Below the pieces are notes generated by a model. The model was not told the DNA's origin, ran no database searches, and saw only the letters and a program-made list of their open reading frames with translations. A program made the position numbers and the translations under genes. From Bacteroidota bacterium (GTDB taxonomy: Bacteria; Bacteroidota; Bacteroidia; Flavobacteriales; Flavobacteriaceae), in the NCBI GenBank assembly GCA_018829465.1, contig JAHJTN010000019.1:1-64000 (forward strand): a stretch of DNA of 64,000 nucleotides, given 5' to 3'. This document shows, in pieces, positions 15,289 to 22,667 of this stretch (positions are counted from its first letter, which is position 1; every line of letters starts with the position of its first letter).

Positions 15289-16635
15289 ATGCGTCAACTT
15301 TCAGCACTTCATGCCATTTCTCCCATAGACGGCAGGTATGCATCCAAATCTGAAGTCTTTTCTGACTATTTCTCCGAGAAAGCACTGATTCGGTATCGCG
15401 TGCTTGTAGAAATAGAATACTTTATCTTTTTGTCTGACAAGGTTTTGGGTGATATTTGCCCATTGACTTCGGCACAAAAATTACAACTACGGGCGCTGTA
15501 TAAAAACTTTTCAGACGATGATGCCTTAGCTATCAAAGAGATTGAAAAAACCACCAATCACGATGTGAAAGCCGTTGAATATTTTATCAAAAAGCAATTT
15601 GATGCGCTGGGTTTATCTGGCGTCAAAGAATGGATTCACTTCGGCCTTACCTCACAAGACATCAACAACACCGCCATTCCACTCTCGCTTAAGGAAGCAC
15701 ACGAGAATGTGTATCTAAATGACATTCAAAAACTTATAGAAAAATTACAAGCACTGGCTGATGCTTGGAAAAACGTACCCATGTTGGCACGCACACACGG
15801 ACAACCGGCCTCTCCTACCCGACTCGGTAAAGAAATTGAGGTTTTTATTGTTCGCTTGCAGGCACAGCTACAGTTGCTCAAAAGCATCCCTTTTTCTGCC
15901 AAATTTGGCGGCGCCACCGGAAACTATAACGCCCACTTAGCTGCCTTTCCCGAAGTGGATTGGAAAGCCATGGGAAGCCTTTTTGTAGAAGAAATTTTGG
16001 GATTGCACCACGCTTTTCCCACTACGCAAATTGAGCATTACGATCATTTGGCGGCGCTTTTTGACGGCTACAAACGCATCAATACCATATTGATTGACAT
16101 GGACAGGGATTTTTGGACGTATATTTCGATGGATTATTTTAAGCAACAAATCAAAGCCGGCGAAGTCGGATCGAGTGCCATGCCCCACAAAGTCAATCCG
16201 ATAGATTTTGAAAATTCGGAAGGAAACTTAGGTATTGCCAACGCGCTTTTTGAACATCTTTCGGCCAAATTGCCCATTTCACGACTTCAAAGAGATTTGA
16301 CAGACAGCACCGTACTGCGAAACATTGGCGTGCCTTTGGCACATACGCGTATAGCCATGGAAGCCACACAAAAAGGATTGGGCAAACTCTTGCTCAACGA
16401 AGATAAAATTGCACGTGACTTGGAAGACAACTGGGCAGTGATAGCCGAAGCCATACAAACCGTGCTCAGAAAACACAACTATCCCAACCCCTACGAAGCC
16501 TTGAAAACCCTCACGCGGACAAATACCCGAATTACCCGCGAAAGCATGCATGCATTTATTGATACGCTGGACATTTCACCTGATTTAAAAAGAGAACTAA
16601 AGGCTTTTAGCCCATCAAACTACACCGGAATTTAA
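15289..16635 (+). CDS. purB: Adenylosuccinate lyase
   Basis: 448 residues from the ATG at 15289 (the frame is open upstream, but the family starts at LSALHAISPIDGRY). It cleaves SAICAR and adenylosuccinate in purine synthesis. It is of the longer E. coli-type: TNHDVKAVEYFIKK (about 85-98), TSQDINNTAIP, ARTHGQPASPT, and the fumarase/lyase signature GSSAMPHKVNPIDFENSEGN (about 295-314) with its mobile loop Ser. It is followed after 3 bp by trmD, so they form an operon. Confidence 0.96.
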   Translation: MRQLSALHAISPIDGRYASKSEVFSDYFSEKALIRYRVLVEIEYFIFLSDKVLGDICPLTSAQKLQLRALYKNFSDDDALAIKEIEKTTNHDVKAVEYFIKKQFDALGLSGVKEWIHFGLTSQDINNTAIPLSLKEAHENVYLNDIQKLIEKLQALADAWKNVPMLARTHGQPASPTRLGKEIEVFIVRLQAQLQLLKSIPFSAKFGGATGNYNAHLAAFPEVDWKAMGSLFVEEILGLHHAFPTTQIEHYDHLAALFDGYKRINTILIDMDRDFWTYISMDYFKQQIKAGEVGSSAMPHKVNPIDFENSEGNLGIANALFEHLSAKLPISRLQRDLTDSTVLRNIGVPLAHTRIAMEATQKGLGKLLLNEDKIARDLEDNWAVIAEAIQTVLRKHNYPNPYEALKTLTRTNTRITRESMHAFIDTLDISPDLKRELKAFSPSNYTGI

Positions 16636-16638
16636 ACC

Positions 16639-17322
16639 ATGCGTATAGACATCATCACCGTGTTGCCCGAATTGCTCAGAAGCCCGTTTGAAGCCTCTAT
16701 CCTCAAGCGTGCCATTGAGGCCGGTCATATAGAAGTGTACTTGCACAACCTACGCGACTATTCGGACAAACCGCACAAGCAAGTTGACGATTATCAGTTT
16801 GGCGGTGGTGCCGGTATGGTTTTGATGATTGAACCCATAGAAAAATGTATCGAAAACCTCAAGTCGGAACGGATATACGACGAAGTGATTTTTCTGACTC
16901 CGGACGGCGAAAGGTTGCAACAAAAAATGGCAAATCAATTGTCGATGAAGCAAAATATTATCATGCTTTGCGGACATTACAAAGGTGTGGACCAACGGGT
17001 TCGCGATCAATTTATCACCAAAGAAATCTCTATAGGTGACTATGTGCTTTCCGGAGGTGAACTGGCTGCGGCCGTGCTGTCTGACGCCATCATCCGGCTG
17101 TTGCCCGGCGTTTTAAACGACGAAACTTCTGCCCTGACCGATACTTTTCAGGACAACCTGTTGGCGCCGCCTATTTATACCCGACCTGCCAATTACAAAG
17201 GTTGGAAAGTCCCCGAAATTTTGCGCTCCGGAAACCTGCCGGCCATTGAAAAATGGCGTGATGAACAGGCCTATGAACGCACCGCTAAACTCAGGCCGGA
17301 TTTGCTCAATGAAGACCATTAA
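16639..17322 (+). CDS. trmD: tRNA (guanine37-N1)-methyltransferase
   Basis: 227 residues, usual for TrmD, which methylates G37 of tRNAs and keeps the reading frame. SPOUT knot motifs: [12 protein letters not shown] near residue 33, the [12 protein letters not shown] loop, [12 protein letters not shown] (about 112-123), and [16 protein letters not shown] (about 132-147). The [10 protein letters not shown] segment with the following helix is the C-terminal tRNA-binding domain. ATG at 16639. A hairpin right after the stop probably ends the purB-trmD transcript. Confidence 0.96.
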   Translation: MRIDIITVLPELLRSPFEASILKRAIEAGHIEVYLHNLRDYSDKPHKQVDDYQFGGGAGMVLMIEPIEKCIENLKSERIYDEVIFLTPDGERLQQKMANQLSMKQNIIMLCGHYKGVDQRVRDQFITKEISIGDYVLSGGELAAAVLSDAIIRLLPGVLNDETSALTDTFQDNLLAPPIYTRPANYKGWKVPEILRSGNLPAIEKWRDEQAYERTAKLRPDLLNEDH

Positions 17323-17348
17323 CTTTTGGAGGTCTAAAACTCCAAAAG
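17323..17348 (+). terminator. Terminator hairpin after trmD
   Basis: CTTTTGGAG (17323-17331) pairs with CTCCAAAAG (17340-17348), 9 bp with an 8-nt loop, starting at the base after the stop codon and followed by GTTTTG. Confidence 0.55.
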
Positions 17349-17359
17349 GTTTTGTAATT

Positions 17360-17367
17360 TAGCTTTG
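17360..17367 (+). promoter_or_regulatory. Promoter -7 element TAGCTTTG upstream of repeat array A
   Basis: Exact TAnnTTTG match 28 bp before the first repeat unit ATG (17395). It would place array A in the 5' leader of the dciA-like mRNA. Confidence 0.45.
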
Positions 17368-17394
17368 AAAATACATTCTAAGAAATACAAAGAG

Positions 17395-17709
17395 ATGAAA
17401 CGCCCATGTAAAGAAATTCCACACAGGGGTATGATGAGTTAGGGCGTTCCATCTGACCTTTGAAAAACAAATAATTTAAACAGATGAAACGCCCATGTAA
17501 AAATTTTGCACAAAGGAGTATGATTTTTCTAAGGTGTTCCATTCCTGTGCTGAGCGCAGTCGAAGCATGTCCGATAAAAACAAATAATATAAACAGATGA
17601 AACAACCATGTAAAAATTTTGCACACAGGGGCATGATTAATTAGGTTGTTCCATTCCTGTGCTGAGCGCAGTCGAAGCATGACCACTTAAAAACAATAAA
17701 TATAAACAG
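17395..17709 (+). repeat. Leader repeat array A: three start-codon-like units upstream of the dciA-like gene
   Basis: Three tandem units whose ATGs lie at 17395, 17484 and 17597, with the gene ATG at 17710. Spacings are 89, 113 and 113 bp, so one short unit and two long ones. Each starts with AGATGAAAC, continues with CCATGTAAA and then CACA-GG-ATGAT (CACAAAGG in unit 2), and closes a stem: TGAAACGCCC (17396-17405) with GGGCGTTCCA (17442-17451), and TGAAACAACC (17598-17607) with GGTTGTTCCA (17644-17653). Long units add a tail, CTGTGCTGAGCGCAGTCGAA. Junctions read AAACAG-ATG, identical to the gene start. Units encode short frames (15, 38 and 15 codons). Related arrays lie upstream of two other genes in this window. 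Confidence 0.85.
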
Positions 17710-18006
17710 ATGAAAAGTCATTTTGGAAATTTGGTATCACTTCAAGAAGGCATTAAAGACTTTGTAAGAGAAAACCGCTTGGAAAAGGGGTTTGACAAAC
17801 TCAATGTGCGCGAGGCTTGGTTTCGCTTGATGGGTAAGAGCATTGCGTCTTACACTACAGATGTCCAATTTAAAGAAGGCACTTTGTTTGTTTATTTAAG
17901 TTCATCTACTTTGCGAGAAGAATTGAGTTTTGGAAAAGAAAAAATTGCCAATCTGATGAATGAAGAATTGGGAAAAGTACTGATTAAAAAAGTAGTATTG
18001 ATGTGA
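17710..18006 (+). CDS. DUF721/DciA-like protein
   Basis: 98 residues, fitting the short Bacteroidota form of the DUF721 family: VSLQEGIKDFVRENRLEKGFDKLNVREAWFRLMGKSIASYTTDV then a strand-rich GTLFVYLSSSTLREELSFGKEKI. DciA-type proteins are proposed loaders of the replicative helicase in bacteria lacking DnaC; for this short form the role is inferred from the family. The ATG at 17710 shares its upstream sequence (AAATATAAACAG) with the three repeat units before it. The next gene starts 37 bp after its stop. Confidence 0.8.
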   Translation: MKSHFGNLVSLQEGIKDFVRENRLEKGFDKLNVREAWFRLMGKSIASYTTDVQFKEGTLFVYLSSSTLREELSFGKEKIANLMNEELGKVLIKKVVLM

Positions 18007-18043
18007 TGTGTTAGTAAGTTGGGCAACATTAACAAAAAGAGAC

Positions 18044-19612
18044 ATGAATGAAATAAACACAACCTTTTTAAAACTCTCGAAGAGAGCTGAAACCAAGGAT
18101 AATGCCTATTTAGTAAATACTTTTGTTAATGTAGGACCACTTTTTACTATTCTTTCGAATAAAGATCATGAAATTCTTTATGGCCGCAGGGGTACTGGTA
18201 AAACACATGCCCTTGCATATTTGGGTGATTCGCTTAAAAAATCAGGTGATATAGTTATTAATGTTGACTTAAGAACAATTGGATCAAATGGTGGGATTTT
18301 TTCTGATAGTTCTTTACCAATAACGGAAAGAGCCACCAGATTATTAATTGATACATTATCATTCGTTATTGACGGCATTATTGAAGAAGTAATAAGTGAT
18401 GAATCAGAAAAGTATGAGCTTAGTATTATAAGTCCTATAGCTGATCAACTATGGGATGCGGTTACTGAAATTAAGGTTGGAGATAATGTGGAAATTGAAA
18501 TTGATGAAGTATCTACCAATTCTTCTACAGATGAAGAAAGTGCCAAGTTAAACGTTTCTTTAAAAGATCCCTCGTTCGAGTTTGGTGGGAAAAATGAGAG
18601 GTCGAAATCCTTGGCTACTTCTCAAAAAGTAAAACGACAAGGTAGTGAACATCATAGAGTGAATTTTTCGTCTGTCTTTAAAATTTTACAACTATTGTGT
18701 CAAAAGCTAAATGTCCATATCTGGATTCTTTTTGATGAATGGGCAGAAATACCTCAGGAACTTCAGCCATACCTTGCAGAATTGGTTAGGAGAACTATTT
18801 TACCTAATGGAATGATTACCGTAAAAATCGCAGCTATTGAGCAAAGGACGAATCTATCTCTATTTAATTCAAATAACACTAGAATAGGTATCGAGGAAGG
18901 TGCTGATATATCTACCAGCCAGAATCTAGATGAATATATGGTATTTGACAATGATGAAACCAAAGCATTAGAATTCTTTAAGGAGCTTCTTTTTCATCAC
19001 TATTCAAGCATTAACGAATCAACTTCCATCAAGAATCCAGATGATCTAGTGAATCAAGCTTTTACCCAGTTAAATACATTCCATGAATTCGTAAGAGCTA
19101 CAGAGGGTGTTCCTAGGGATGCGATTAATATATTAGGTATAGCAGCAACAAAAGCGGCCGACTCTAAAATCTCCATGGAAAATATCAGGACTGCGGCTAG
19201 GATATGGTTTTCTAGGGGTAAGGAAAAGGCAATTTCTAATAATGAAAATGCTTTTAATCTGCTTCAATGGATAAGAGACAAAGTAATTGGAGAACGAAAT
19301 GCCAGAGCATTTTTGCTGAGAACAAATCATAAGGATCCACTAATTGATTATTTATTTGACGCAAGGGTAATTCATTTGGTCAAAGATAACGTTTCAGGTA
19401 AAGATGAACCGGGAGTTCGGTATAATGTATACAGTATAGATTACGGATGCTATGTGGATTTAATGAATACTAATAATGCACCAAAAGGTTTGTTTGAAGC
19501 GATAGAAGATGATTCGGAGAATTCCATATTTGTTGATGTACCTAAGAATGACTACCGAGCAATCAGAAGGGCGATTCTAGACCTTAATGAATTTTATGAA
19601 AACGTTTCCTAA
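18044..19612 (+). CDS. Stand-alone P-loop (ORC/Cdc6-like) ATPase, 522 aa
   Basis: Walker A GRRGTGKTH (about 47-55), Walker B VHIWILFDEWAEIP (about 224-237, with Asp231-Glu232), and a sensor-like strand KIAAIEQRTNL (about 261-271). A Ser/Glu/Lys-rich insertion (about 140-205) separates them. The C-terminal part (about 330-520) includes FHEFVRATEGVPRDAINILG, recalling ORC/Cdc6-type AAA+ lid domains and a possible winged helix. The ATG at 18044 is preferred to a GTG at 18008. The codons are more AT-rich than those of the neighbours, and it sits alone between housekeeping genes, which suggests an accessory or acquired gene. Function unknown; a conflict or DNA-surveillance role is a guess. Confidence 0.7.
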   Translation: MNEINTTFLKLSKRAETKDNAYLVNTFVNVGPLFTILSNKDHEILYGRRGTGKTHALAYLGDSLKKSGDIVINVDLRTIGSNGGIFSDSSLPITERATRLLIDTLSFVIDGIIEEVISDESEKYELSIISPIADQLWDAVTEIKVGDNVEIEIDEVSTNSSTDEESAKLNVSLKDPSFEFGGKNERSKSLATSQKVKRQGSEHHRVNFSSVFKILQLLCQKLNVHIWILFDEWAEIPQELQPYLAELVRRTILPNGMITVKIAAIEQRTNLSLFNSNNTRIGIEEGADISTSQNLDEYMVFDNDETKALEFFKELLFHHYSSINESTSIKNPDDLVNQAFTQLNTFHEFVRATEGVPRDAINILGIAATKAADSKISMENIRTAARIWFSRGKEKAISNNENAFNLLQWIRDKVIGERNARAFLLRTNHKDPLIDYLFDARVIHLVKDNVSGKDEPGVRYNVYSIDYGCYVDLMNTNNAPKGLFEAIEDDSENSIFVDVPKNDYRAIRRAILDLNEFYENVS

Positions 19613-19620
19613 CAGCACCT

Positions 19621-19718
19621 AAAAAAACATGGGGCGACCAGTGGTTACAGCAAGGTTCGGTCTTCGTGGCTACCTTTTGTAATGGGCAGCCAGGAAAGTT
19701 CTCTGTAGCGCCCCACGT
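19621..19718 (-). ncRNA. Candidate structured small RNA between the ATPase gene and nhaC
   Basis: TGGGGCG (19630-19636) and CGCCCCA (19709-19715) close a ~86-nt domain. Inside, TTACAGCAAGGT (19645-19656) pairs with ACCTTTTGTAA (19672-19682), giving a distal hairpin and an asymmetric bubble. Read on the minus strand, the closing stem is followed after ATG by seven T residues (19627-19621), as in an intrinsic terminator, so I favour a minus-strand transcript starting near 19717. It lacks the SRP loop and tmRNA or RNase P signatures. The single closing stem, bubble and distal stem would fit a 6S-like RNA. Alternatively, the + strand could be an nhaC leader structure. Confidence 0.45.
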
Positions 19719-19810
19719 TTCTTAGCCGCAACCCGTTCCACAAAGCCGCTCCATATTTTTTTGCAAAACAACTAGGGTTTTCGTAACATTACCAAGCAAA
19801 AAACAAACCT

Positions 19811-21310
19811 ATGAGCGATTCCTTGGGGCAAAACCCCGGTAAAACCAAAATCACAGAAAATAAGGAGCTAAATATATGGGAAGCCCTGCTTCCGGTTGTC
19901 ATATTAATCGGCATGTTGGCTTTTAATGTCTTGGGTGTTTTTAAAGATGATTCACTAGCAGGTTCCAACCAATTTATACTTCTATTAGGTGGTGCAGTAG
20001 CCGCCGTAGTCGGTTTTCGAAACAAAGTGTCCTACGAACAAATGATGGAAGCCGTTTCCGAAAACCTCAAATCTACAACGGGCGCCATCATCATACTGCT
20101 GTTTGTAGGTGCTTTGTCGGGTTCGTGGCTGGTGAGTGGCATCATTCCGTCTATGATTTACTACGGACTCCAAATCTTAAACCCAACTATTTTTCTCTTT
20201 GCTTGCGTCATCATTTGCGCCATTATATCCATTGCCACAGGCAGCAGTTGGACCACTTCCGCCACGGTGGGCATTGCCCTGGTAGGCATTGGAAATGCCC
20301 TAAATATTTCTCCGGGCATGACAGCCGGCGCGGTGATATCTGGCGCGTATTTTGGCGACAAAATGTCGCCACTTAGCGATACCACAAACTTGGCGCCTGC
20401 CATGGCCGGAACAGATTTGTTTACACACATTCGGTATATGGCCAATACCACTGTGCCAAGTATTATAATCACACTCATTTTGTTTTTGATTATAGGTTTT
20501 ACGCTCGATGTGCAGGGCGCACCGGATACTCAGGCTATCTTAAGTGTAATCGATGCTAATTTTTACATCACCCCTTGGTTGTTTTTAGTACCGGCAATCG
20601 TTATTTTTTTGATTGTCAGAAAAACACAGCCTTTGATAGCCTTGTTAATCGGCACCTTGCTCGGCGGTATTTTTGCGCTAATTTTTCAACCCGATATCTT
20701 AGTGAAAATTGCAGGTGGCTCACAATTTGATGTCATTACTGCTTACAGAGGTGTCATGAATGCCTTTACGGTTCAAACCAGCATAGAAACCACCAATCCG
20801 GAACTGAACGACTTGTTCTCTGCGGGCGGTATGGCCGGAATGATGGGAACGATTTGGCTGGTCATTTGTGCTATGGTTTTTGGCGGTATCATGGAAGCCA
20901 TCGGTGCGTTGGCAAAACTGACCGATGCGCTACTGAAACTCTTTCATTCTGTTTTTGGATTGTTTGCCAGTACGGTGGCCAGTTGCATAGTGGTAAACAC
21001 CACCGCTTCAGATCAGTATTTGTCCATAGTTGTTCCCGGTCGTATGTTTGCCAAAGCCTATAAAGACAAAGGATTGGCACCCGAAAACTTGAGCAGAACG
21101 CTCGAAGATTCGGGTACGGTGACCTCCGTTTTGGTTCCGTGGAACACTTGCGGTGCCTACCAAAGTGGCGTATTAGGCGTCAGTACGGGCACCTATCTTC
21201 CGTATGCCTTTTTCAATATCATCAGTCCGTTTATGACCTTGACTTTTGCTTTGTTTCGCATCAAAATCAAAATGTTAAGAGACACATCAAAAACAACTAT
21301 GGAAGCATAA
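19811..21310 (+). CDS. nhaC: NhaC-type Na+/H+ antiporter
   Basis: 499 residues with about 12 membrane segments. NhaC features: WEALLPVVILIGML at the first helix, SGSWLVSGIIPSMIYYGL, IATGSSWTTSATVGIA, and the ion-path motif GAVISGAYFGDKMSPLSDTTNLAP (about 176-199), later DSGTVTSVLVPWNTCGAYQ. It exports sodium in exchange for protons across the inner membrane. ATG at 19811 after an A-rich leader. The candidate structured RNA at 19621-19718 lies 92 bp upstream and could affect it if transcribed in this direction. Confidence 0.92.
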   Translation: MSDSLGQNPGKTKITENKELNIWEALLPVVILIGMLAFNVLGVFKDDSLAGSNQFILLLGGAVAAVVGFRNKVSYEQMMEAVSENLKSTTGAIIILLFVGALSGSWLVSGIIPSMIYYGLQILNPTIFLFACVIICAIISIATGSSWTTSATVGIALVGIGNALNISPGMTAGAVISGAYFGDKMSPLSDTTNLAPAMAGTDLFTHIRYMANTTVPSIIITLILFLIIGFTLDVQGAPDTQAILSVIDANFYITPWLFLVPAIVIFLIVRKTQPLIALLIGTLLGGIFALIFQPDILVKIAGGSQFDVITAYRGVMNAFTVQTSIETTNPELNDLFSAGGMAGMMGTIWLVICAMVFGGIMEAIGALAKLTDALLKLFHSVFGLFASTVASCIVVNTTASDQYLSIVVPGRMFAKAYKDKGLAPENLSRTLEDSGTVTSVLVPWNTCGAYQSGVLGVSTGTYLPYAFFNIISPFMTLTFALFRIKIKMLRDTSKTTMEA

Positions 21311-21352
21311 CAATTTAGAATAATTCAGCCCTGTTTTCGATTGGCGAATACG

Positions 21353-21360
21353 TAAATTTG
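21353..21360 (+). promoter_or_regulatory. Promoter -7 element TAAATTTG for the peroxiredoxin operon
   Basis: Exact TAnnTTTG match, 39 bp before the ATG at 21400. Confidence 0.45.
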
Positions 21361-21399
21361 CAACTGATTTTAAAATATAAATTCATAAAAATTTACGTT

Positions 21400-22035
21400 A
21401 TGTCATTAGTTGGTAAAAATTTTCCAAGTATTACTGTCGATGCCATCTCTGAACTCGGAGATGCGCTCAAAATTAACATTTTTAAAGAAGCCGCAGATCA
21501 CCATCAAAAAGTGTTGCTGTTTTGGTATCCGAAAGATTTCACTTTTGTGTGTCCAACAGAACTTCACGCCTTTCAAGCTGCTTTAGGCGAATTCGAAAAA
21601 AGAAACACCAAAGTTGTTGCTGCATCTTGCGACACCAACGAAGTGCACTTTGCTTGGCTCAACACACCCAAAGACAACGGCGGCATTGAAGGTGTCACCT
21701 ACCCCATTATAGCAGACACCAACAGAAATTTGTCTGCCGCTTTAGGCATTTTAGACATTCAGGCCGAAAACTACAACGAAGAAACCGACTCCATGATTAT
21801 CGAAGGTTCCAATGTGACCTTTCGCGCCACTTATCTAATTGACGAAGATGGTAAAGTATTTCATGAAAGTGTAAACGATATGCCCTTGGGCAGAAACGTA
21901 AACGAGTACCTGCGCTTAATAGATGCATACACCCACGTGCAAACCAAAGGCGAAGTGTGTCCTGCAAACTGGGAAGAAGGCAAAGAAGCCATGCATGCCA
22001 CCAGAGAAGGTGTTGCCGCGTATTTATCTAATTAA
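21400..22035 (+). CDS. AhpC/Prx1-type 2-Cys peroxiredoxin
   Basis: 211 residues from the ATG at 21400. Peroxidatic Cys51 is in DFTFVCPTELHAFQ, and the resolving Cys is Cys187 in GEVCPANW, so it is a typical 2-Cys peroxiredoxin reducing hydrogen peroxide and organic peroxides. The family Arg lies in NVTFRATYLIDEDG. It is the first gene of a three-gene redox operon with a thioredoxin and a small DUF6952-like protein; the thioredoxin is the likely electron donor. Confidence 0.93.
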   Translation: MSLVGKNFPSITVDAISELGDALKINIFKEAADHHQKVLLFWYPKDFTFVCPTELHAFQAALGEFEKRNTKVVAASCDTNEVHFAWLNTPKDNGGIEGVTYPIIADTNRNLSAALGILDIQAENYNEETDSMIIEGSNVTFRATYLIDEDGKVFHESVNDMPLGRNVNEYLRLIDAYTHVQTKGEVCPANWEEGKEAMHATREGVAAYLSN

Positions 22036-22046
22036 ATATTAAATCC

Positions 22047-22361
22047 ATGTTAGCAGAATTAACAACAGACAATTTGTCTGAATATATAAGCGACAATCAA
22101 ACGGTTTTGGTGCAATTTTCAGCCGGATGGTGCGGCAATTGCCGCGTGATGAAGCCCAAGTTTAAAAAACTGGCCGAACAATATCCCGATGCCTCTTTTG
22201 TGATTGTAGATGCCGAAAAATTTCCCGAATCGCGCAAGTTGGCACAAGTGGACAACCTGCCCACTTTTGCAGCCTTCAGAAATGGAAGTTTCGCCAATCA
22301 GTTGCAAACCAATAAATTTGAACTCTTAAAAGATTTTGTTCATGAAGCTGCCCATCATTAG
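22047..22361 (+). CDS. Thioredoxin family protein with WCGNC active site
   Basis: 104 residues, a bare thioredoxin fold without a signal peptide. The redox site is WCGNC at 28-32, with Asn in place of the usual Pro, and cis-Pro is in NLPTFAAF. The gene follows the peroxiredoxin after 11 bp and overlaps the next gene by 20 bp, so it probably reduces that peroxiredoxin. The WCGNC variant should have a redox potential different from classical thioredoxin (established for active-site variants in general). ATG at 22047. Confidence 0.9.
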   Translation: MLAELTTDNLSEYISDNQTVLVQFSAGWCGNCRVMKPKFKKLAEQYPDASFVIVDAEKFPESRKLAQVDNLPTFAAFRNGSFANQLQTNKFELLKDFVHEAAHH

Positions 22362-22593
22362 ACACCTGCAACGCAACAACACCGTTGATGAAATTGAAAA
22401 CACCATCAAGGTTTTGGAATCATTTACAGACTACAACGGTGTTAAAGATGAAGAAATGGATGTGGTGGGTGAACTCATCACCAATTTGTGTGGTGCTGTA
22501 GAAGTGCATCAAATGATAGCCAACGGCATGTCTGACCGCGATGCTGCCAATGCTTTTGCACAAAAAGTGTTAGGATCGATTGATCGAAACTAA
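22342..22593 (+). CDS. Small conserved protein (DUF6952-like), 83 aa
   Basis: 83 residues, soluble and helical, with KLPIIRHLQRNNTVDEIENTIKVLESF at the N-terminus and one Cys in LITNLCGAVEVHQMI. The ATG at 22342 lies 20 bp inside the thioredoxin gene, so translation is coupled. This small protein recurs next to peroxiredoxin-thioredoxin pairs in Bacteroidota, as far as I recall. Its function is unknown; the context suggests peroxide defence. Confidence 0.75.
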   Translation: MKLPIIRHLQRNNTVDEIENTIKVLESFTDYNGVKDEEMDVVGELITNLCGAVEVHQMIANGMSDRDAANAFAQKVLGSIDRN

Positions 22594-22614
22594 ATTTACA
22601 TTTCTAAAAACAGA

Positions 22615-22648
22615 AAAAGTGTCGCTTCCATTCCGAAGCGACACTTTT
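22615..22648. terminator. Bidirectional terminator between convergent genes
   Basis: AAAAGTGTCGCTTC (22615-22628) pairs with GAAGCGACACTTTT (22635-22648), a perfect 14-bp stem with a 6-nt loop and A/T runs on both sides, placed between the redox operon and the convergent lipoprotein gene. Confidence 0.85.
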
Positions 22649-22667
22649 TTTATAAGTTCACAGGCAA

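Noticed and set aside
17395-17709. Interpreting the leader repeats as a CRISPR array.
   Set aside because: The units are contiguous, 88-113 bp long and start-codon-like; there are no short identical repeats with unique spacers and no cas genes.
18008-18043. GTG at 18008 as start of the P-loop ATPase.
   Set aside because: It begins 1 bp after the stop of the dciA-like gene and adds unlikely residues; the ATG at 18044 follows an A-rich leader typical of this genome.
19621-19718. SRP (4.5S) RNA or tmRNA.
   Set aside because: No GGAA-type tetraloop with AGCAGC side loop and no tmRNA acceptor/tag features.
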